52,651 bases of DNA from a virus. The position numbers and the translations under genes were made by a program. The notes beneath the pieces are model-generated. The model ran no database searches. It saw only the letters and a program-made list of their open reading frames with translations, and had not been told where the DNA came from. Below are positions 39,255-46,155 of the stretch, one piece after another; the stretch's first letter is position 1, and every line of letters starts with the position of its first letter. The stretch is taken from positions 1-52,651 of the IMG/VR virus record IMGVR_UViG_3300021599_002177; one strand, given 5' to 3'.

Positions 39255-39569
39255 ATGAGCGCAGAGAAGTATTACTCAACGGGTAGAGATTTAACTATCT
39301 CAATAGTAGAAATCAAGGCGAGCAGTATGGAAGAAGCTGAAGCGGTTATGCAGAGGTTTATAGATAAAATCGCCGAGGTAATGAAGGACGAGGTTCGCTG
39401 GGATGAAGCGGATTGGAGTATTCAGGAAAACACTATGAACGCAGAAGGAACAGGTTATTGGGTAACGGACGAGGGCGTTCCAGATTACTACGAGATGAGT
39501 GATGTGGAAGCAGACGCAGATACTCTTGCGAGCGCAGGACACGGAACGGACGAGGACTACGGGGGATAA
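39255..39569 (+). CDS. Hypothetical acidic protein (104 aa)
   Basis: IVEIKASSMEEAEAVMQRFIDKI and WDEADWSIQENTMN: a beta-alpha-beta unit, then an acidic tail. Not recognised. Two-gene transcript with the 44-aa gene, closed by a terminator. Confidence 0.6.
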   Translation: MSAEKYYSTGRDLTISIVEIKASSMEEAEAVMQRFIDKIAEVMKDEVRWDEADWSIQENTMNAEGTGYWVTDEGVPDYYEMSDVEADADTLASAGHGTDEDYGG

Positions 39570-39581
39570 TTTTTCCCGGAG

Positions 39582-39617
39582 AAGCCCCGCTACTTTTGTA
39601 GTGGGGTTTCTTTTTTT
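39582..39617 (+). terminator. Terminator
   Basis: AAGCCCCGCTAC - TTTT - GTAGTGGGGTTT followed by T7. Confidence 0.93.
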
Positions 39618-39668
39618 CTCCCTACTATGTAAGAAGGGGAAAAATAAAAATAGTTTTGCAGGTAGTCA

Positions 39669-39692
39669 TTACCCGGAAATGAAAACTTTTGG
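39669..39692 (+). repeat. R1 repeat copy in promoter region
   Basis: TACCCGGAAATGAAAACTTT, 72-95 bases before ATG 39764. This right-block copy keeps the full core. Confidence 0.6.
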
Positions 39693-39763
39693 TTGAGTAT
39701 AGATTTTTCAACAACGCTATGATAAAATTATCTTGTTCATACAAACTAGGGAAAGGCAAGACA

Positions 39764-40144
39764 ATGGACACAATGGAACAGCACACGGTTGAATTAACTA
39801 GCGACTGCACTTGCACTAACGAGGACGGCACGCCTAGTAATGATTGTTTTGATTGCTGGGACGACTCAGTATGGTTGTTCAAGGACTTGATGAACACTTG
39901 GCGCAAGACGGTTGGCGTGGAGTGGGACACCGTAAGAGTTACTGGCAAAGGTATGGGTTGGCAACGCACTAGCGGTGAAGCGGTAATACCGTTCGATGAA
40001 GTCTTAGAGTTATTAAAGATAAACGGGGACTTTACTCTACGGTTCAAGCGTGAAGGCAAAGTCCTTACGGCAACACGGTCAAGCCACGATGAGCCTACTG
40101 GCGCAGGATTTACTTTCACCCTTATTAAAGGAGAGGAAGCATAA
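39764..40144 (+). CDS. Hypothetical protein with Cys pairs (126 aa)
   Basis: Start at ATG 39764 is set by GGGAAAGG upstream. LTSDCTCTNEDGTPSNDCFDCWDD supplies two Cys pairs; GMGWQRTSGEAVIPFDEVLE and FTLRFKREGKVLTATRSSH follow. Not recognised. Stop overlaps the next ATG. Confidence 0.65.
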   Translation: MDTMEQHTVELTSDCTCTNEDGTPSNDCFDCWDDSVWLFKDLMNTWRKTVGVEWDTVRVTGKGMGWQRTSGEAVIPFDEVLELLKINGDFTLRFKREGKVLTATRSSHDEPTGAGFTFTLIKGEEA

Positions 40145-40296
40145 TGGCTTGCGAAGATTTCCCTTGTTGCGGACACGAGATGGGCGACTGCGAAGGACAC
40201 CTATACGGCTCGGACGAGTCAATTAAGCGGATGGTGATTACACGGATGAGAAGTGAAAACTTTGACCCTTACTACGATGACTGGCTAGAGAAATAG
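40144..40296 (+). CDS. Cysteine-rich small protein (50 aa)
   Basis: ACEDFPCCGHEMGDCEG: a compact Cys/His cluster known from other phage small proteins, then an acidic helix. TAATG coupling. Probably metal-binding. Confidence 0.6.
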   Translation: MACEDFPCCGHEMGDCEGHLYGSDESIKRMVITRMRSENFDPYYDDWLEK

Positions 40297-40305
40297 GAGA
40301 GAGAA

Positions 40306-40449
40306 ATGGGAAAAGATTATTTATCTATCTTGATGGAGTGGAAGCCTGATGGAAGTTTCACGGAAGAAGATTTATGGGATGCTATCGCTGAAGCGGAAGG
40401 AGTAGATGTAAGCGAGATAAGCGATAGGGATTTAACGGAGTTTATTTAA
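40306..40449 (+). CDS. Small acidic protein (47 aa)
   Basis: GKDYLSILMEWKPDGSFTEE then DLWDAIAEAEGVDVSEI. GAGAGA ribosome site. Not recognised. Confidence 0.55.
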   Translation: MGKDYLSILMEWKPDGSFTEEDLWDAIAEAEGVDVSEISDRDLTEFI

Positions 40450-40469
40450 TTTTCCCCCATAGTAAGTAG

Positions 40470-40500
40470 AAGCCCCTGCCAAACGGTGGGGGTTTCTCTT
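40470..40500 (+). terminator. Terminator
   Basis: AGCCCCTGCC - AAAC - GGTGGGGGTTTCT; ends the three-gene transcript. Confidence 0.8.
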
Positions 40501-40532
40501 TGCTACATAAGAAGGGGGAAAAACAAATAAAC

Positions 40533-40561
40533 TTGAAAAGGGCAGGGAAGTAGAGTATTAT
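40533..40561 (+). promoter_or_regulatory. Boxed promoter
   Basis: TTGAAA (40533-40538), 17-base spacer with GGCAGGGAAGTAG, TATTAT (40556-40561). A hairpin TTGTTC-TAGGGA-GAACAA (40595-40612) abuts ATG 40613. Confidence 0.7.
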
Positions 40562-40612
40562 TTTCTTAACGGCAAATCATTAGGGATAAGCCGATTGTTC
40601 TAGGGAGAACAA

Positions 40613-40993
40613 ATGCAAAACTCAGACAAGATGACGGTGGGAATTACTTTCACCGTTGGCGAGTTGTGGGAAGCCGTCTTTGGTTCAGACGGCGCAGGAA
40701 TGGTTCACTGGTCTACCGAAATCAGAAATGAAAACGGCGAGGACATTGATTTATGGACTACCGATGAAAACGGTGAGTCAGTAACAAATCCACAAAACTT
40801 CCGAGTTTATGAAGATGAAGAAGAGAAGTGGCACGATGTATCTCTCGAACAACTTCGTGTTGGTTTCGAGAAGGCTCTTGTTGAAAACTCAACTCATTGC
40901 GGTGGCTATGCGTTGAAGCTTGATGACTACGACGCTTGCTTCGGCGACATCGTTATTCAGTATGCGGTATTCGGAGAACTTGTCTACGGATAA
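40613..40993 (+). CDS. Hypothetical acidic protein (126 aa)
   Basis: VGITFTVGELWEAVFGSDGA, EIRNENGEDIDLWT, then LKLDDYDACFGDIVIQYAVFG. Beta-rich. The start codon touches the leader hairpin, so translation may depend on hairpin opening. Unknown function. Confidence 0.6.
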   Translation: MQNSDKMTVGITFTVGELWEAVFGSDGAGMVHWSTEIRNENGEDIDLWTTDENGESVTNPQNFRVYEDEEEKWHDVSLEQLRVGFEKALVENSTHCGGYALKLDDYDACFGDIVIQYAVFGELVYG

Positions 40994-41005
40994 GCAAAAG
41001 TAGAG

Positions 41006-41040
41006 AAGCCCCTTGCTAAACGGCAAGGGGTTTCTTTTTT
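41006..41040 (+). terminator. Terminator
   Basis: AAGCCCCTTGC - TAAAC - GGCAAGGGGTTT then CTTTTTT. Confidence 0.9.
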
Positions 41041-41088
41041 CTCCCTATCTATATATAAAGGGGGAAAATAAATAACGGCGTGGAGATA

Positions 41089-41117
41089 TGGAGAAGTGCA
41101 GGAAGGTTTGGTAGAAT
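41089..41117 (+). promoter_or_regulatory. Boxed promoter
   Basis: TGGAGA, 17-base spacer AGTGCAGGAAGGTTTGG, TAGAAT (41112-41117). Leader hairpin ACCAGC-AAGGG-GCTGGT at 41124-41140. Confidence 0.68.
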
Positions 41118-41154
41118 TAATGCACCAGCAAGGGGCTGGTAAAGAAAGGGAATT

Positions 41155-41370
41155 ATGAGCACAAATTATGTTGGAGTATCTCATCCTTGCGACGAGTGCC
41201 GAGTAGAAGTAAGTTTTATTATCCCAACAATTGACTCATCAACAAAAACATCGGAAACACTCATTGACGATAAAGGGAATATTGAATACTGGAAAACAAT
41301 GAGTTGCGATGAGTGCGGAACAGTTAGCACTCACGCTGGTGTCTACCAATCAGAATGGATAGATGTTTAA
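41155..41370 (+). CDS. Zinc-ribbon protein (71 aa)
   Basis: HPCDECRVEVSFIIP and MSCDECGTVSTHAG give two CxxC knuckles about 40 residues apart. Single-gene unit between boxed promoter and UUCG-type terminator. Function unknown. Confidence 0.65.
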   Translation: MSTNYVGVSHPCDECRVEVSFIIPTIDSSTKTSETLIDDKGNIEYWKTMSCDECGTVSTHAGVYQSEWIDV

Positions 41371-41384
41371 ACTTACATTGAGAA

Positions 41385-41411
41385 AAGCCCCGCTTCGGCG
41401 GGGTTTTTTTT
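41385..41411 (+). terminator. Terminator with UUCG loop
   Basis: AAGCCCCGC - TTCG - GCGGGG then T8. Confidence 0.95.
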
Positions 41412-41465
41412 CTTTCTCTATATAAGAAGGGGGAAAAATAAAAAAGGATCCAGGTGAAATAAAAA

Positions 41466-41486
41466 GTCAGGAAAGTATGTTAGACT
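41466..41486 (+). promoter_or_regulatory. Boxed promoter with weak -35
   Basis: GTCAGGAAAGTATGT then TAGACT (41481-41486). The expected -35 position reads AATAAA, within a degenerate R1 copy (41447-41469). Hairpin CTCGCT-AAGGG-AGCGAG at 41496-41512. Confidence 0.55.
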
Positions 41487-41529
41487 TAATACACACTCGC
41501 TAAGGGAGCGAGAGAATAGGGAAACAAAA

Positions 41530-41838
41530 ATGGAACTACTAACGAAAGAACTTCGCAAGAAGTTGCCACCGCTTTACGCAAATGAAGAAGTGAAAGACCC
41601 AATGGTAATTGCTAAGTTTTTTGCGCTCGCAAGCAACTGGACTTGGTTTGCTATGGAGTTTGACGGAGAAGATTTATTCTTCGGAATGGTTCACGGCTTT
41701 GAGAAGGAGTTAGGTTACTTCAGCCTGAAAGAGTTACAGAGCCTGAAACTTTCAATGGGCGGAATCGAAATCCCTGCGGTTGAAAGAGATATCAACTGGA
41801 CACCCCGCCGACTCTCAGAACTCAAGGAATACGCCTAG
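41530..41838 (+). CDS. Conserved phage hypothetical protein (102 aa)
   Basis: LLTKELRKKLPPLYANEEVK, VIAKFFALASNWTWFAMEFDG, LFFGMVHGFEKELGYFSLKEL. This order resembles the DUF2958 family of plasmid and phage proteins (LP.LY..E......V.AK.F....WTWY..EFDG.D..FG.V.G.E.ELGYFSL.EL), so I assign it there tentatively. Single-gene unit. Confidence 0.75.
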   Translation: MELLTKELRKKLPPLYANEEVKDPMVIAKFFALASNWTWFAMEFDGEDLFFGMVHGFEKELGYFSLKELQSLKLSMGGIEIPAVERDINWTPRRLSELKEYA

Positions 41839-41851
41839 AGTAAAACGAAAG

Positions 41852-41880
41852 AACCCCCGTCAAACGGCGGGGGTTTTTTT
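41852..41880 (+). terminator. Terminator
   Basis: AACCCCCGTC - AAAC - GGCGGGGGTT then T5. Confidence 0.95.
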
Positions 41881-41924
41881 CTTTCTATATATAAAGGGGG
41901 AAAAAAGAAACACCGAGAATGTTA

Positions 41925-41953
41925 TTGAAAAAAGCATGAAAGCAAAGTAGAAT
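41925..41953 (+). promoter_or_regulatory. Boxed promoter
   Basis: TTGAAA (41925-41930), 17-base spacer AAAGCATGAAAGCAAAG, TAGAAT (41948-41953). Confidence 0.7.
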
Positions 41954-42020
41954 AATAACAACTTGGTAGGGGGAAGCCGTTGGTCACCTGAACGACTTGA
42001 ACTCTAGAGGGTCGGAAACA

Positions 42021-42245
42021 ATGCGGCTCCCTACTAAGCAACTAGGGAAAAAAGAATATCCAGAAATCGTTGTTCCGCTTGTAGGACAAGACGGCAACGC
42101 AGTCGCAATTATGGGACGAGTGGCAAACGCTATGCGTAAGTCAGGAGTCGCACAGGAAGAGATTAATCAGTATCTCGATGAAAGTATGTCGGGAGATTAC
42201 GATAATCTTCTTCGCACCGCTATCAAATGGGTAGCAACGGAGTAA
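42021..42245 (+). CDS. Conserved small phage protein (74 aa)
   Basis: From ATG 42021: EIVVPLVGQDGNAVAIMGRV, NAMRKSGVAQEEINQYLDES, SGDYDNLLRTAIKWV. The GxDGNAxxI and SGDYDxLL blocks recur in phage proteins of unknown function. A TTG start at 41997 would add eight residues. Confidence 0.7.
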   Translation: MRLPTKQLGKKEYPEIVVPLVGQDGNAVAIMGRVANAMRKSGVAQEEINQYLDESMSGDYDNLLRTAIKWVATE

Positions 42246-42260
42246 CTTCCCTTAGGAGAA

Positions 42261-42290
42261 AGCCCTTGTCGAAAACGGCAAGGGTTTTTT
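42261..42290 (+). terminator. Terminator
   Basis: AGCCCTTGTC - GAAAAC - GGCAAGGGTT then T4. Confidence 0.9.
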
Positions 42291-42333
42291 CTTGTCTATA
42301 TATAAAGGGGGAAAAAGAGAGTAGGATAGAAAC

Positions 42334-42642
42334 ATGGATAAGATAATGAATATTAAAAATGTAATGTTTATAGGTGATTATTTTTCAATGATAGTAAGTG
42401 TTGCCGTATCAGAAGATGATTTACAAAATGGAGAGACTTATGAGGACGCTTGTTTAAGAGCTGCGGGTAATCTTTTGAAAGGGCAGTATGGCTGGGATGT
42501 AGTCGCCGTTTCAAATCACATAGGCGTTCTTGATGAGGGAGACCCTAATTGTGAAACTTGTTATGGAGAGGGAAAAGTAAGAAGTGAAGTAAGCGGTCAG
42601 ATGAGAGAGCTGGAATGCCCCGATTGTTTTAATAAGCGTTGA
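42334..42642 (+). CDS. Protein with DnaJ-like zinc knuckles (102 aa)
   Basis: Beta-alpha N-terminal part (FSMIVSVAVSEDDLQN), then DPNCETCYGEGKVRSEV and LECPDCFNKR: two CxxC knuckles with the GxG spacing of DnaJ central zinc fingers. Unknown role. Confidence 0.65.
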   Translation: MDKIMNIKNVMFIGDYFSMIVSVAVSEDDLQNGETYEDACLRAAGNLLKGQYGWDVVAVSNHIGVLDEGDPNCETCYGEGKVRSEVSGQMRELECPDCFNKR

Positions 42643-42643
42643 T

Positions 42644-42672
42644 TTGAAAAAATGCAGGAAAGCGACTACAAT
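42644..42672 (+). promoter_or_regulatory. Boxed promoter
   Basis: TTGAAA (42644-42649), 17-base spacer with ATGCAGGAAAGCGAC, TACAAT (42667-42672); a second TACAAT lies at 42679-42684. Confidence 0.7.
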
Positions 42673-42718
42673 CGGACTACAATTTAATACCGACACTAAC
42701 TAGGGAAAGGAAAGATAA

Positions 42719-42808
42719 ATGGCAACACTTCAAGAGAAGCTAGATGAAGCTTCAGAAGCTTGCGAAGTTATCTTGGCAGAATTGCTGGACGAAATAGAGA
42801 AAGACTAA
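42719..42808 (+). CDS. Acidic microprotein (29 aa)
   Basis: ATLQEKLDEASEACEVILAE then LLDEIEKD; a single acidic helix. It has its own promoter, a GGGAAAGGAAAGA ribosome site and its own terminator, so a gene of this size is plausible here. Confidence 0.55.
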   Translation: MATLQEKLDEASEACEVILAELLDEIEKD

Positions 42809-42820
42809 ATCGTTCGAGAG

Positions 42821-42850
42821 AAGCCCCCGCCCCTGCGGGGGTTTTTCTTT
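42821..42850 (+). terminator. Terminator
   Basis: AAGCCCCCGC - CCCT - GCGGGGGTTTTTC. Confidence 0.93.
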
Positions 42851-43014
42851 TTCTATGTATGTAGGGGGAAAAAGTTTTTGCACCGAAGTTGTAATGCTAG
42901 AATAAGAGTCCAGGTAGTAGCGAGGACTTCCCTTCCTATCGCTCCCTGATGAGATAGGCTTCCCTGCCTATCGCACCTCACCCCTGCCTCCCTAGCGGGG
43001 GTGAAGTGTCCCTA
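42851..43014. other. Intergenic stretch without a gene
   Basis: About 165 bases with a TAGAAT at 42898-42903 and short repeated pieces (CTATCGC, TTCCCT, CCCTGCC) around 42930-42985. The GCGGGGGTGAAG / CACCCCTGCC segments could fold. No reading frame with a ribosome site; possibly a small RNA. Confidence 0.3.
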
Positions 43015-43043
43015 TTGAAAATGTCAGATAGGTAATGTAGAAT
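43015..43043 (+). promoter_or_regulatory. Boxed promoter
   Basis: TTGAAA (43015-43020), 17-base spacer ATGTCAGATAGGTAATG, TAGAAT (43038-43043). Confidence 0.72.
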
Positions 43044-43072
43044 AAAGACAGTAGCTCGGAAGGGAGAAAGTT

Positions 43073-43309
43073 ATGAGTTATGAAGGAAGTATGAAAGGTT
43101 CGGGTATCTACTCCGAAGATGTAACACTTGAGGTTGAGTGTGATGAGTGCGGTAAGTCTTGGGAAGAAGATTTTATGACCGACGACTGGGGAAATGTATC
43201 CTCAGAAGTAAAGTGCGAGTGCGGTAATGCTTGGACTTTTGAAAAGGAACAAGAGGAAATGGGCGACCCTAATGCGCCTGATACCTTAGAAGAGTTATGG
43301 GGCGAATAG
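43073..43309 (+). CDS. Zinc-ribbon protein (78 aa)
   Basis: LEVECDECGKSWEEDF and SSEVKCECGNAWTFE form a CxxC..CxC ribbon. Single-gene unit. Unknown function, likely nucleic-acid or protein binding. Confidence 0.68.
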   Translation: MSYEGSMKGSGIYSEDVTLEVECDECGKSWEEDFMTDDWGNVSSEVKCECGNAWTFEKEQEEMGDPNAPDTLEELWGE

Positions 43310-43314
43310 ACCCG

Positions 43315-43344
43315 AAGCCCTCCACCGAAAGGTGGGGGGTTTTT
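43315..43344 (+). terminator. Terminator with GNRA loop
   Basis: AAGCCCTCCACC - GAAA - GGTGGGGGGTTTTT. Confidence 0.93.
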
Positions 43345-43397
43345 CTATATAAGAAGGGGAAAAATCAGGAAGGTTGAGTGCGGTTATTCTTTAGAGT

Positions 43398-43643
43398 ATG
43401 GAAATAGTTCAGAAGGTATATCACTCAAATGGATCTAGTGCGCCGTTTATTGTTGCCATAGTTGATGACCCTGATGCCGGGGATACAAAACTTGTAATTA
43501 TGTTTGAAGATAATGAATACACCGCCGTTTTATCGTTAGACAGACTTATTGAAAATGAGGATATAGGAGACAGAAACTCTCATAGTGCCGATAAGTATGA
43601 GTATGCCTTGCGTGATGAACTTTGGAATGATTTTAACTACTAA
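43398..43643 (+). CDS. Hypothetical protein (81 aa)
   Basis: IVQKVYHSNGSSAPFIVAIV, DTKLVIMFEDNEYTAVLSLD. TATTCT (43385-43390) lies seven bases from the ATG, so leaderless. Fourteen bases before the Ntn hydrolase gene. Not recognised. Confidence 0.6.
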   Translation: MEIVQKVYHSNGSSAPFIVAIVDDPDAGDTKLVIMFEDNEYTAVLSLDRLIENEDIGDRNSHSADKYEYALRDELWNDFNY

Positions 43644-43657
43644 TTAAGGATTGAGCA

Positions 43658-44227
43658 ATGACCACAATAGCATCAGTGCAGGGTGATGGCTGGGCGGTTA
43701 TTGGTTATGACTCCAGAGTTTCAGAGGAAGAAGGTAGAACTTATATTCTGCCGAAAGACAATGGAAAAGTTTTTAAGAATGGTAACTACATAATTGGAGT
43801 AGCTGGTGATGTGCGGGCTATTAATTTATTGGCTCATGTTTTTAAGCCACCAGTTTGCACCATAAACACTTTAGGGGTAAAACTAAATAAGTTTATGACT
43901 GCCGTATTTATCCCAGAACTTAAGAAGTGTTTTGAGGAAGCCTCTTACTCAAAAGATGGCGACCACGAAAGTCAGATTATTGTTTTAGTTAATGGAACTA
44001 TCTATGAGATAGGTGAGGACTACTCTTGGTGCCACGATACCGTTGGGGCATACTCTATTGGTTCAGGTTCAGCCTATGCTCTAGGCGTTCTTAATGCCTT
44101 ATCAGAGGGAAAGAAAAGAACTCTCACTAACGCAAGGTCAGCTATCAAAACTGCGCTCGCCGTGTCTGCAAAGTTTGATAACAAAACTGCCGAACCTTTT
44201 TATCTTTTAACGCAATACCGAGATTAG
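43658..44227 (+). CDS. Proteasome-like Ntn hydrolase, copy 2
   Basis: 189 residues: MTTIASVQGDGWAVIGYDSR (Thr2, Asp18), Lys33 in LPKDNGKVF, and YSIGSGSAYALGVLNAL near the end. Same catalytic triad positions as the copy at 5255-5779, with clear but limited identity. Threonine-protease fold; oligomeric state and substrate unknown. No HslU-like ATPase is seen; the only nearby AAA protein is the damaged MoxR. Confidence 0.8.
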   Translation: MTTIASVQGDGWAVIGYDSRVSEEEGRTYILPKDNGKVFKNGNYIIGVAGDVRAINLLAHVFKPPVCTINTLGVKLNKFMTAVFIPELKKCFEEASYSKDGDHESQIIVLVNGTIYEIGEDYSWCHDTVGAYSIGSGSAYALGVLNALSEGKKRTLTNARSAIKTALAVSAKFDNKTAEPFYLLTQYRD

Positions 44228-44250
44228 TTTTTCCCCCCTTATACATAGAC

Positions 44251-44280
44251 AAAAAAATAACCCCCGATTTCTCGGGGGCT
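44251..44280 (-). terminator. Leftward terminator
   Basis: On the minus strand AGCCCCCGAG - AAAT - CGGGGG then TTATTTTTTT, just downstream of the leftward 38-aa gene. Confidence 0.85.
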
Positions 44281-44287
44281 ACTTTCT

Positions 44288-44404
44288 TTAGCACTTTTCG
44301 CAAAGTATGTTGCGGTAATAATCTATTTGCCTAATTTGGAATTGCTCTCCGCACCGATAGCAATTTATCCAAATCATTACTTCACTTGCTTTTACTCTTG
44401 CCAC
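44288..44404 (-). CDS. Leftward zinc-ribbon microgene (38 aa)
   Basis: GTG 44404 with GAAAGGGA six bases upstream gives ARVKASEVMIWINCYRCGEQ followed by FQIRQIDYYRNILCEKC, a complete CxxC..CxxC ribbon. It is the only leftward gene in a 23-kb rightward block and has its own terminator, which argues strongly that it is real. Probably a small regulator. Confidence 0.65.
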   Translation of the reverse strand: MARVKASEVMIWINCYRCGEQFQIRQIDYYRNILCEKC

Positions 44405-44518
44405 TTGAGTTCCCTTTCTCTTGGCTTGTATCTTAATTTTATCTTATGTGCCGTCAAAAGTGTGGGAACTTATAAGTTGGCGTGTTATTTATTTATTTTT
44501 TATTTTCCCCTTTATATG

Positions 44519-44547
44519 TAGAAAAAGTCAGGAAAGTCGTGTAGAAT
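44519..44547 (+). promoter_or_regulatory. Boxed promoter
   Basis: TAGAAA (44519-44524), 17-base spacer AAGTCAGGAAAGTCGTG, TAGAAT (44542-44547). Hairpin CGCT-AAGGGA-AGCG at 44563-44576. Confidence 0.72.
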
Positions 44548-44606
44548 AAAGCCATACACACTCGCTAAGGGAAGCGAAGGTGAATAGGGATAAAGGGGTA
44601 ATTAAA

Positions 44607-45251
44607 TTGCCAAAGGAAAAAACAAAAGTATGTATTGGGTGTTTCTATCCTCTACCGCTTTCACAGTTTAATAAATACAACTGGGGCGTTGATGGAGTAA
44701 GAGCAAGATGTAAGAAGTGTTTCGCAATTCACCGCAAAGGTGGCCCGGCTCGCACCGCAAAGCGCAAGGAACTATTAGCAAAAGGATTACGCCCTTGCTC
44801 TGGTTGTAAAAGAAGCAAGCCTCTATCCTCTTTCCAAGAAAAAACATACGCAAATGGAAATGAAGGCTGGGAAGGTCAATGTAAGAGTTGCGTATCTAAG
44901 TCCTCAAAAGTTAAGAACGCGAACAGAAACAAAGATACAAGAGGTTTCGTGTTTGAGTATCTAAAGAAGCACCCTTGCGTGGATTGCGGTGAAACCAATG
45001 TATTAGCCCTAGAGTTTGACCATATTCACAGCAAGAAGTTTGATATTGGAAACGCACTAAATAGCAATAAAGGTATGAAATTAGTTAAGGCAGAAATTAA
45101 AAAGTGTGTTGTGCGTTGCTCTAGTTGCCACCGCATAAAGACTCACATAGAAAGAGATACTTGGAGATTTAATCTATCTTTACAAGACAAGGCTACAAGC
45201 CGTAAAATTAAGAACACAAAGCAATACAAAACTTTAATGAAGGCGGGGTGA
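44607..45251 (+). CDS. HNH endonuclease with two N-terminal zinc fingers
   Basis: About 214 residues from TTG 44607 (AAGGGG eight bases upstream; GTG 44580 would add nine residues). Two finger modules (VCIGCFYPLPLSQF..CKKC and PCSGCKRSKPLSSF..CKSC) precede an HNH core: HPCVDCGE, LEFDHIHSKKF, VRCSSCHRIKTH. Related in its HNH core to the enzyme at 3149-3589. A mobile homing-type enzyme, here driven by a standard phage boxed promoter. Confidence 0.85.
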   Translation: MPKEKTKVCIGCFYPLPLSQFNKYNWGVDGVRARCKKCFAIHRKGGPARTAKRKELLAKGLRPCSGCKRSKPLSSFQEKTYANGNEGWEGQCKSCVSKSSKVKNANRNKDTRGFVFEYLKKHPCVDCGETNVLALEFDHIHSKKFDIGNALNSNKGMKLVKAEIKKCVVRCSSCHRIKTHIERDTWRFNLSLQDKATSRKIKNTKQYKTLMKAG

Positions 45252-45255
45252 TTAA

Positions 45256-45378
45256 ATGGGATATGTAGAAATCTTTCGCTTAGATGAGGAAGGTGCTGGC
45301 TGGGTAAATCTAGAGGAAGCCACACCTGCCGAACTCTCAAATCTAGAAAAAGGTTTAGCAGAGGAAGGCGCACTTTAA
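45256..45378 (+). CDS. Acidic microprotein (40 aa)
   Basis: GYVEIFRLDEEGAGWVNLEE then ATPAELSNLEKGLAEEGAL. Four bases after the HNH stop, so probably co-translated. Could be an inhibitor or partner of the nuclease, but only from position. Confidence 0.5.
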   Translation: MGYVEIFRLDEEGAGWVNLEEATPAELSNLEKGLAEEGAL

Positions 45379-45466
45379 GAAAGGAAAGGGGGCGCTCGCA
45401 AGGGCGCTCTCTTTTCTCCCTATATAAGTAGGGGGAAAATAAAAAGAGAGAAAGGAAAATAAAGCT

Positions 45467-45661
45467 ATGAAGTTTCTACCTGATAGTGCGGTGCTTGGGA
45501 CACTAGGACACATTAAGAACGCCACAAGAAAGAAAAGAGGTAGTGCGGTTGGGTTGAGTATGGTTAGAGATAGACACGCTTATTACTACCCACGCAGAAC
45601 CACGCAGGAATTATTAGCCTTAGCAGGACACGCCCGAAAAGCAAATAAAGCAGGAAAGTAG
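45467..45661 (+). CDS. Small protein with YYPxRTTQELLALA motif, copy 2
   Basis: 64 residues; GSAVGLSMVRDRHAYYYPRR then TTQELLALAGHARKANK. Paralogue of 2352-2522. GAAAGGAAAATAAAGCT precedes the ATG. Basic and helical; function unknown. Confidence 0.65.
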   Translation: MKFLPDSAVLGTLGHIKNATRKKRGSAVGLSMVRDRHAYYYPRRTTQELLALAGHARKANKAGK

Positions 45662-45687
45662 AAAAAAGCAGGGAAGTAGTGTAAAGT
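45659..45687 (+). promoter_or_regulatory. Boxed promoter
   Basis: TAGAAA, 17-base spacer AAAGCAGGGAAGTAGTG, TAAAGT (45682-45687). Hairpin GTGGCT-AAGGG-AGCCAC at 45695-45711. Confidence 0.68.
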
Positions 45688-45727
45688 TCTACTAGTGGCT
45701 AAGGGAGCCACAGAAAGCAGGGACAAA

Positions 45728-45883
45728 GTGAAAACAGAAGCAAAGTTTATTAGGCGCAGAATTGCGGTTGCTCTTATTGCGCTCGCTCTTATTGCTTGGG
45801 CGTTTGACGCAACAACACCTGAACAATGCAAAGTTCCAGTTGAGCAGATGAATAGTTTTTGTAAGGACTTGCTCTACCCGTAA
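45728..45883 (+). CDS. Small membrane protein (51 aa)
   Basis: GTG 45728 follows the leader hairpin. One membrane segment (RRRIAVALIALALIAWAF), then an outside part with two Cys (EQCKVPVEQ, SFCKDLLYP). A GTG at 45695 would start inside the hairpin. Unknown function. Confidence 0.6.
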   Translation: MKTEAKFIRRRIAVALIALALIAWAFDATTPEQCKVPVEQMNSFCKDLLYP

Positions 45884-45918
45884 GGGTAGGGCAGGTCTCT
45901 ATATATAAAGGGGGAAAA

Positions 45919-46152
45919 ATGCCTAGACTTAGAAAACCAGAACCAATTATGTTAAATGATGATGAACTCTATGCGGTTATGCGAGCCACATTTCAACACC
46001 CTAAAGTTCGTAAATGGAAGCCGACAGGTTATGAACTAGAGTTATTAAAAGACGCTTACGAAAAAATCGCTACAGAGTATTACGCTCGTGCAGAAGAAGA
46101 GCAGCGCATTGACAATGAACTACAACTAATAAGAGCCGAATACGAGGGATAA
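45919..46152 (+). CDS. Hypothetical protein (77 aa)
   Basis: AAAGGGGGAAAA (the G5A5 motif) is the ribosome site. Helical: MLNDDELYAVMRATFQHPKV, ELELLKDAYEKIATEYY. Not recognised. Heads a run of four close genes. Confidence 0.6.
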   Translation: MPRLRKPEPIMLNDDELYAVMRATFQHPKVRKWKPTGYELELLKDAYEKIATEYYARAEEEQRIDNELQLIRAEYEG

Positions 46153-46155
46153 AAG

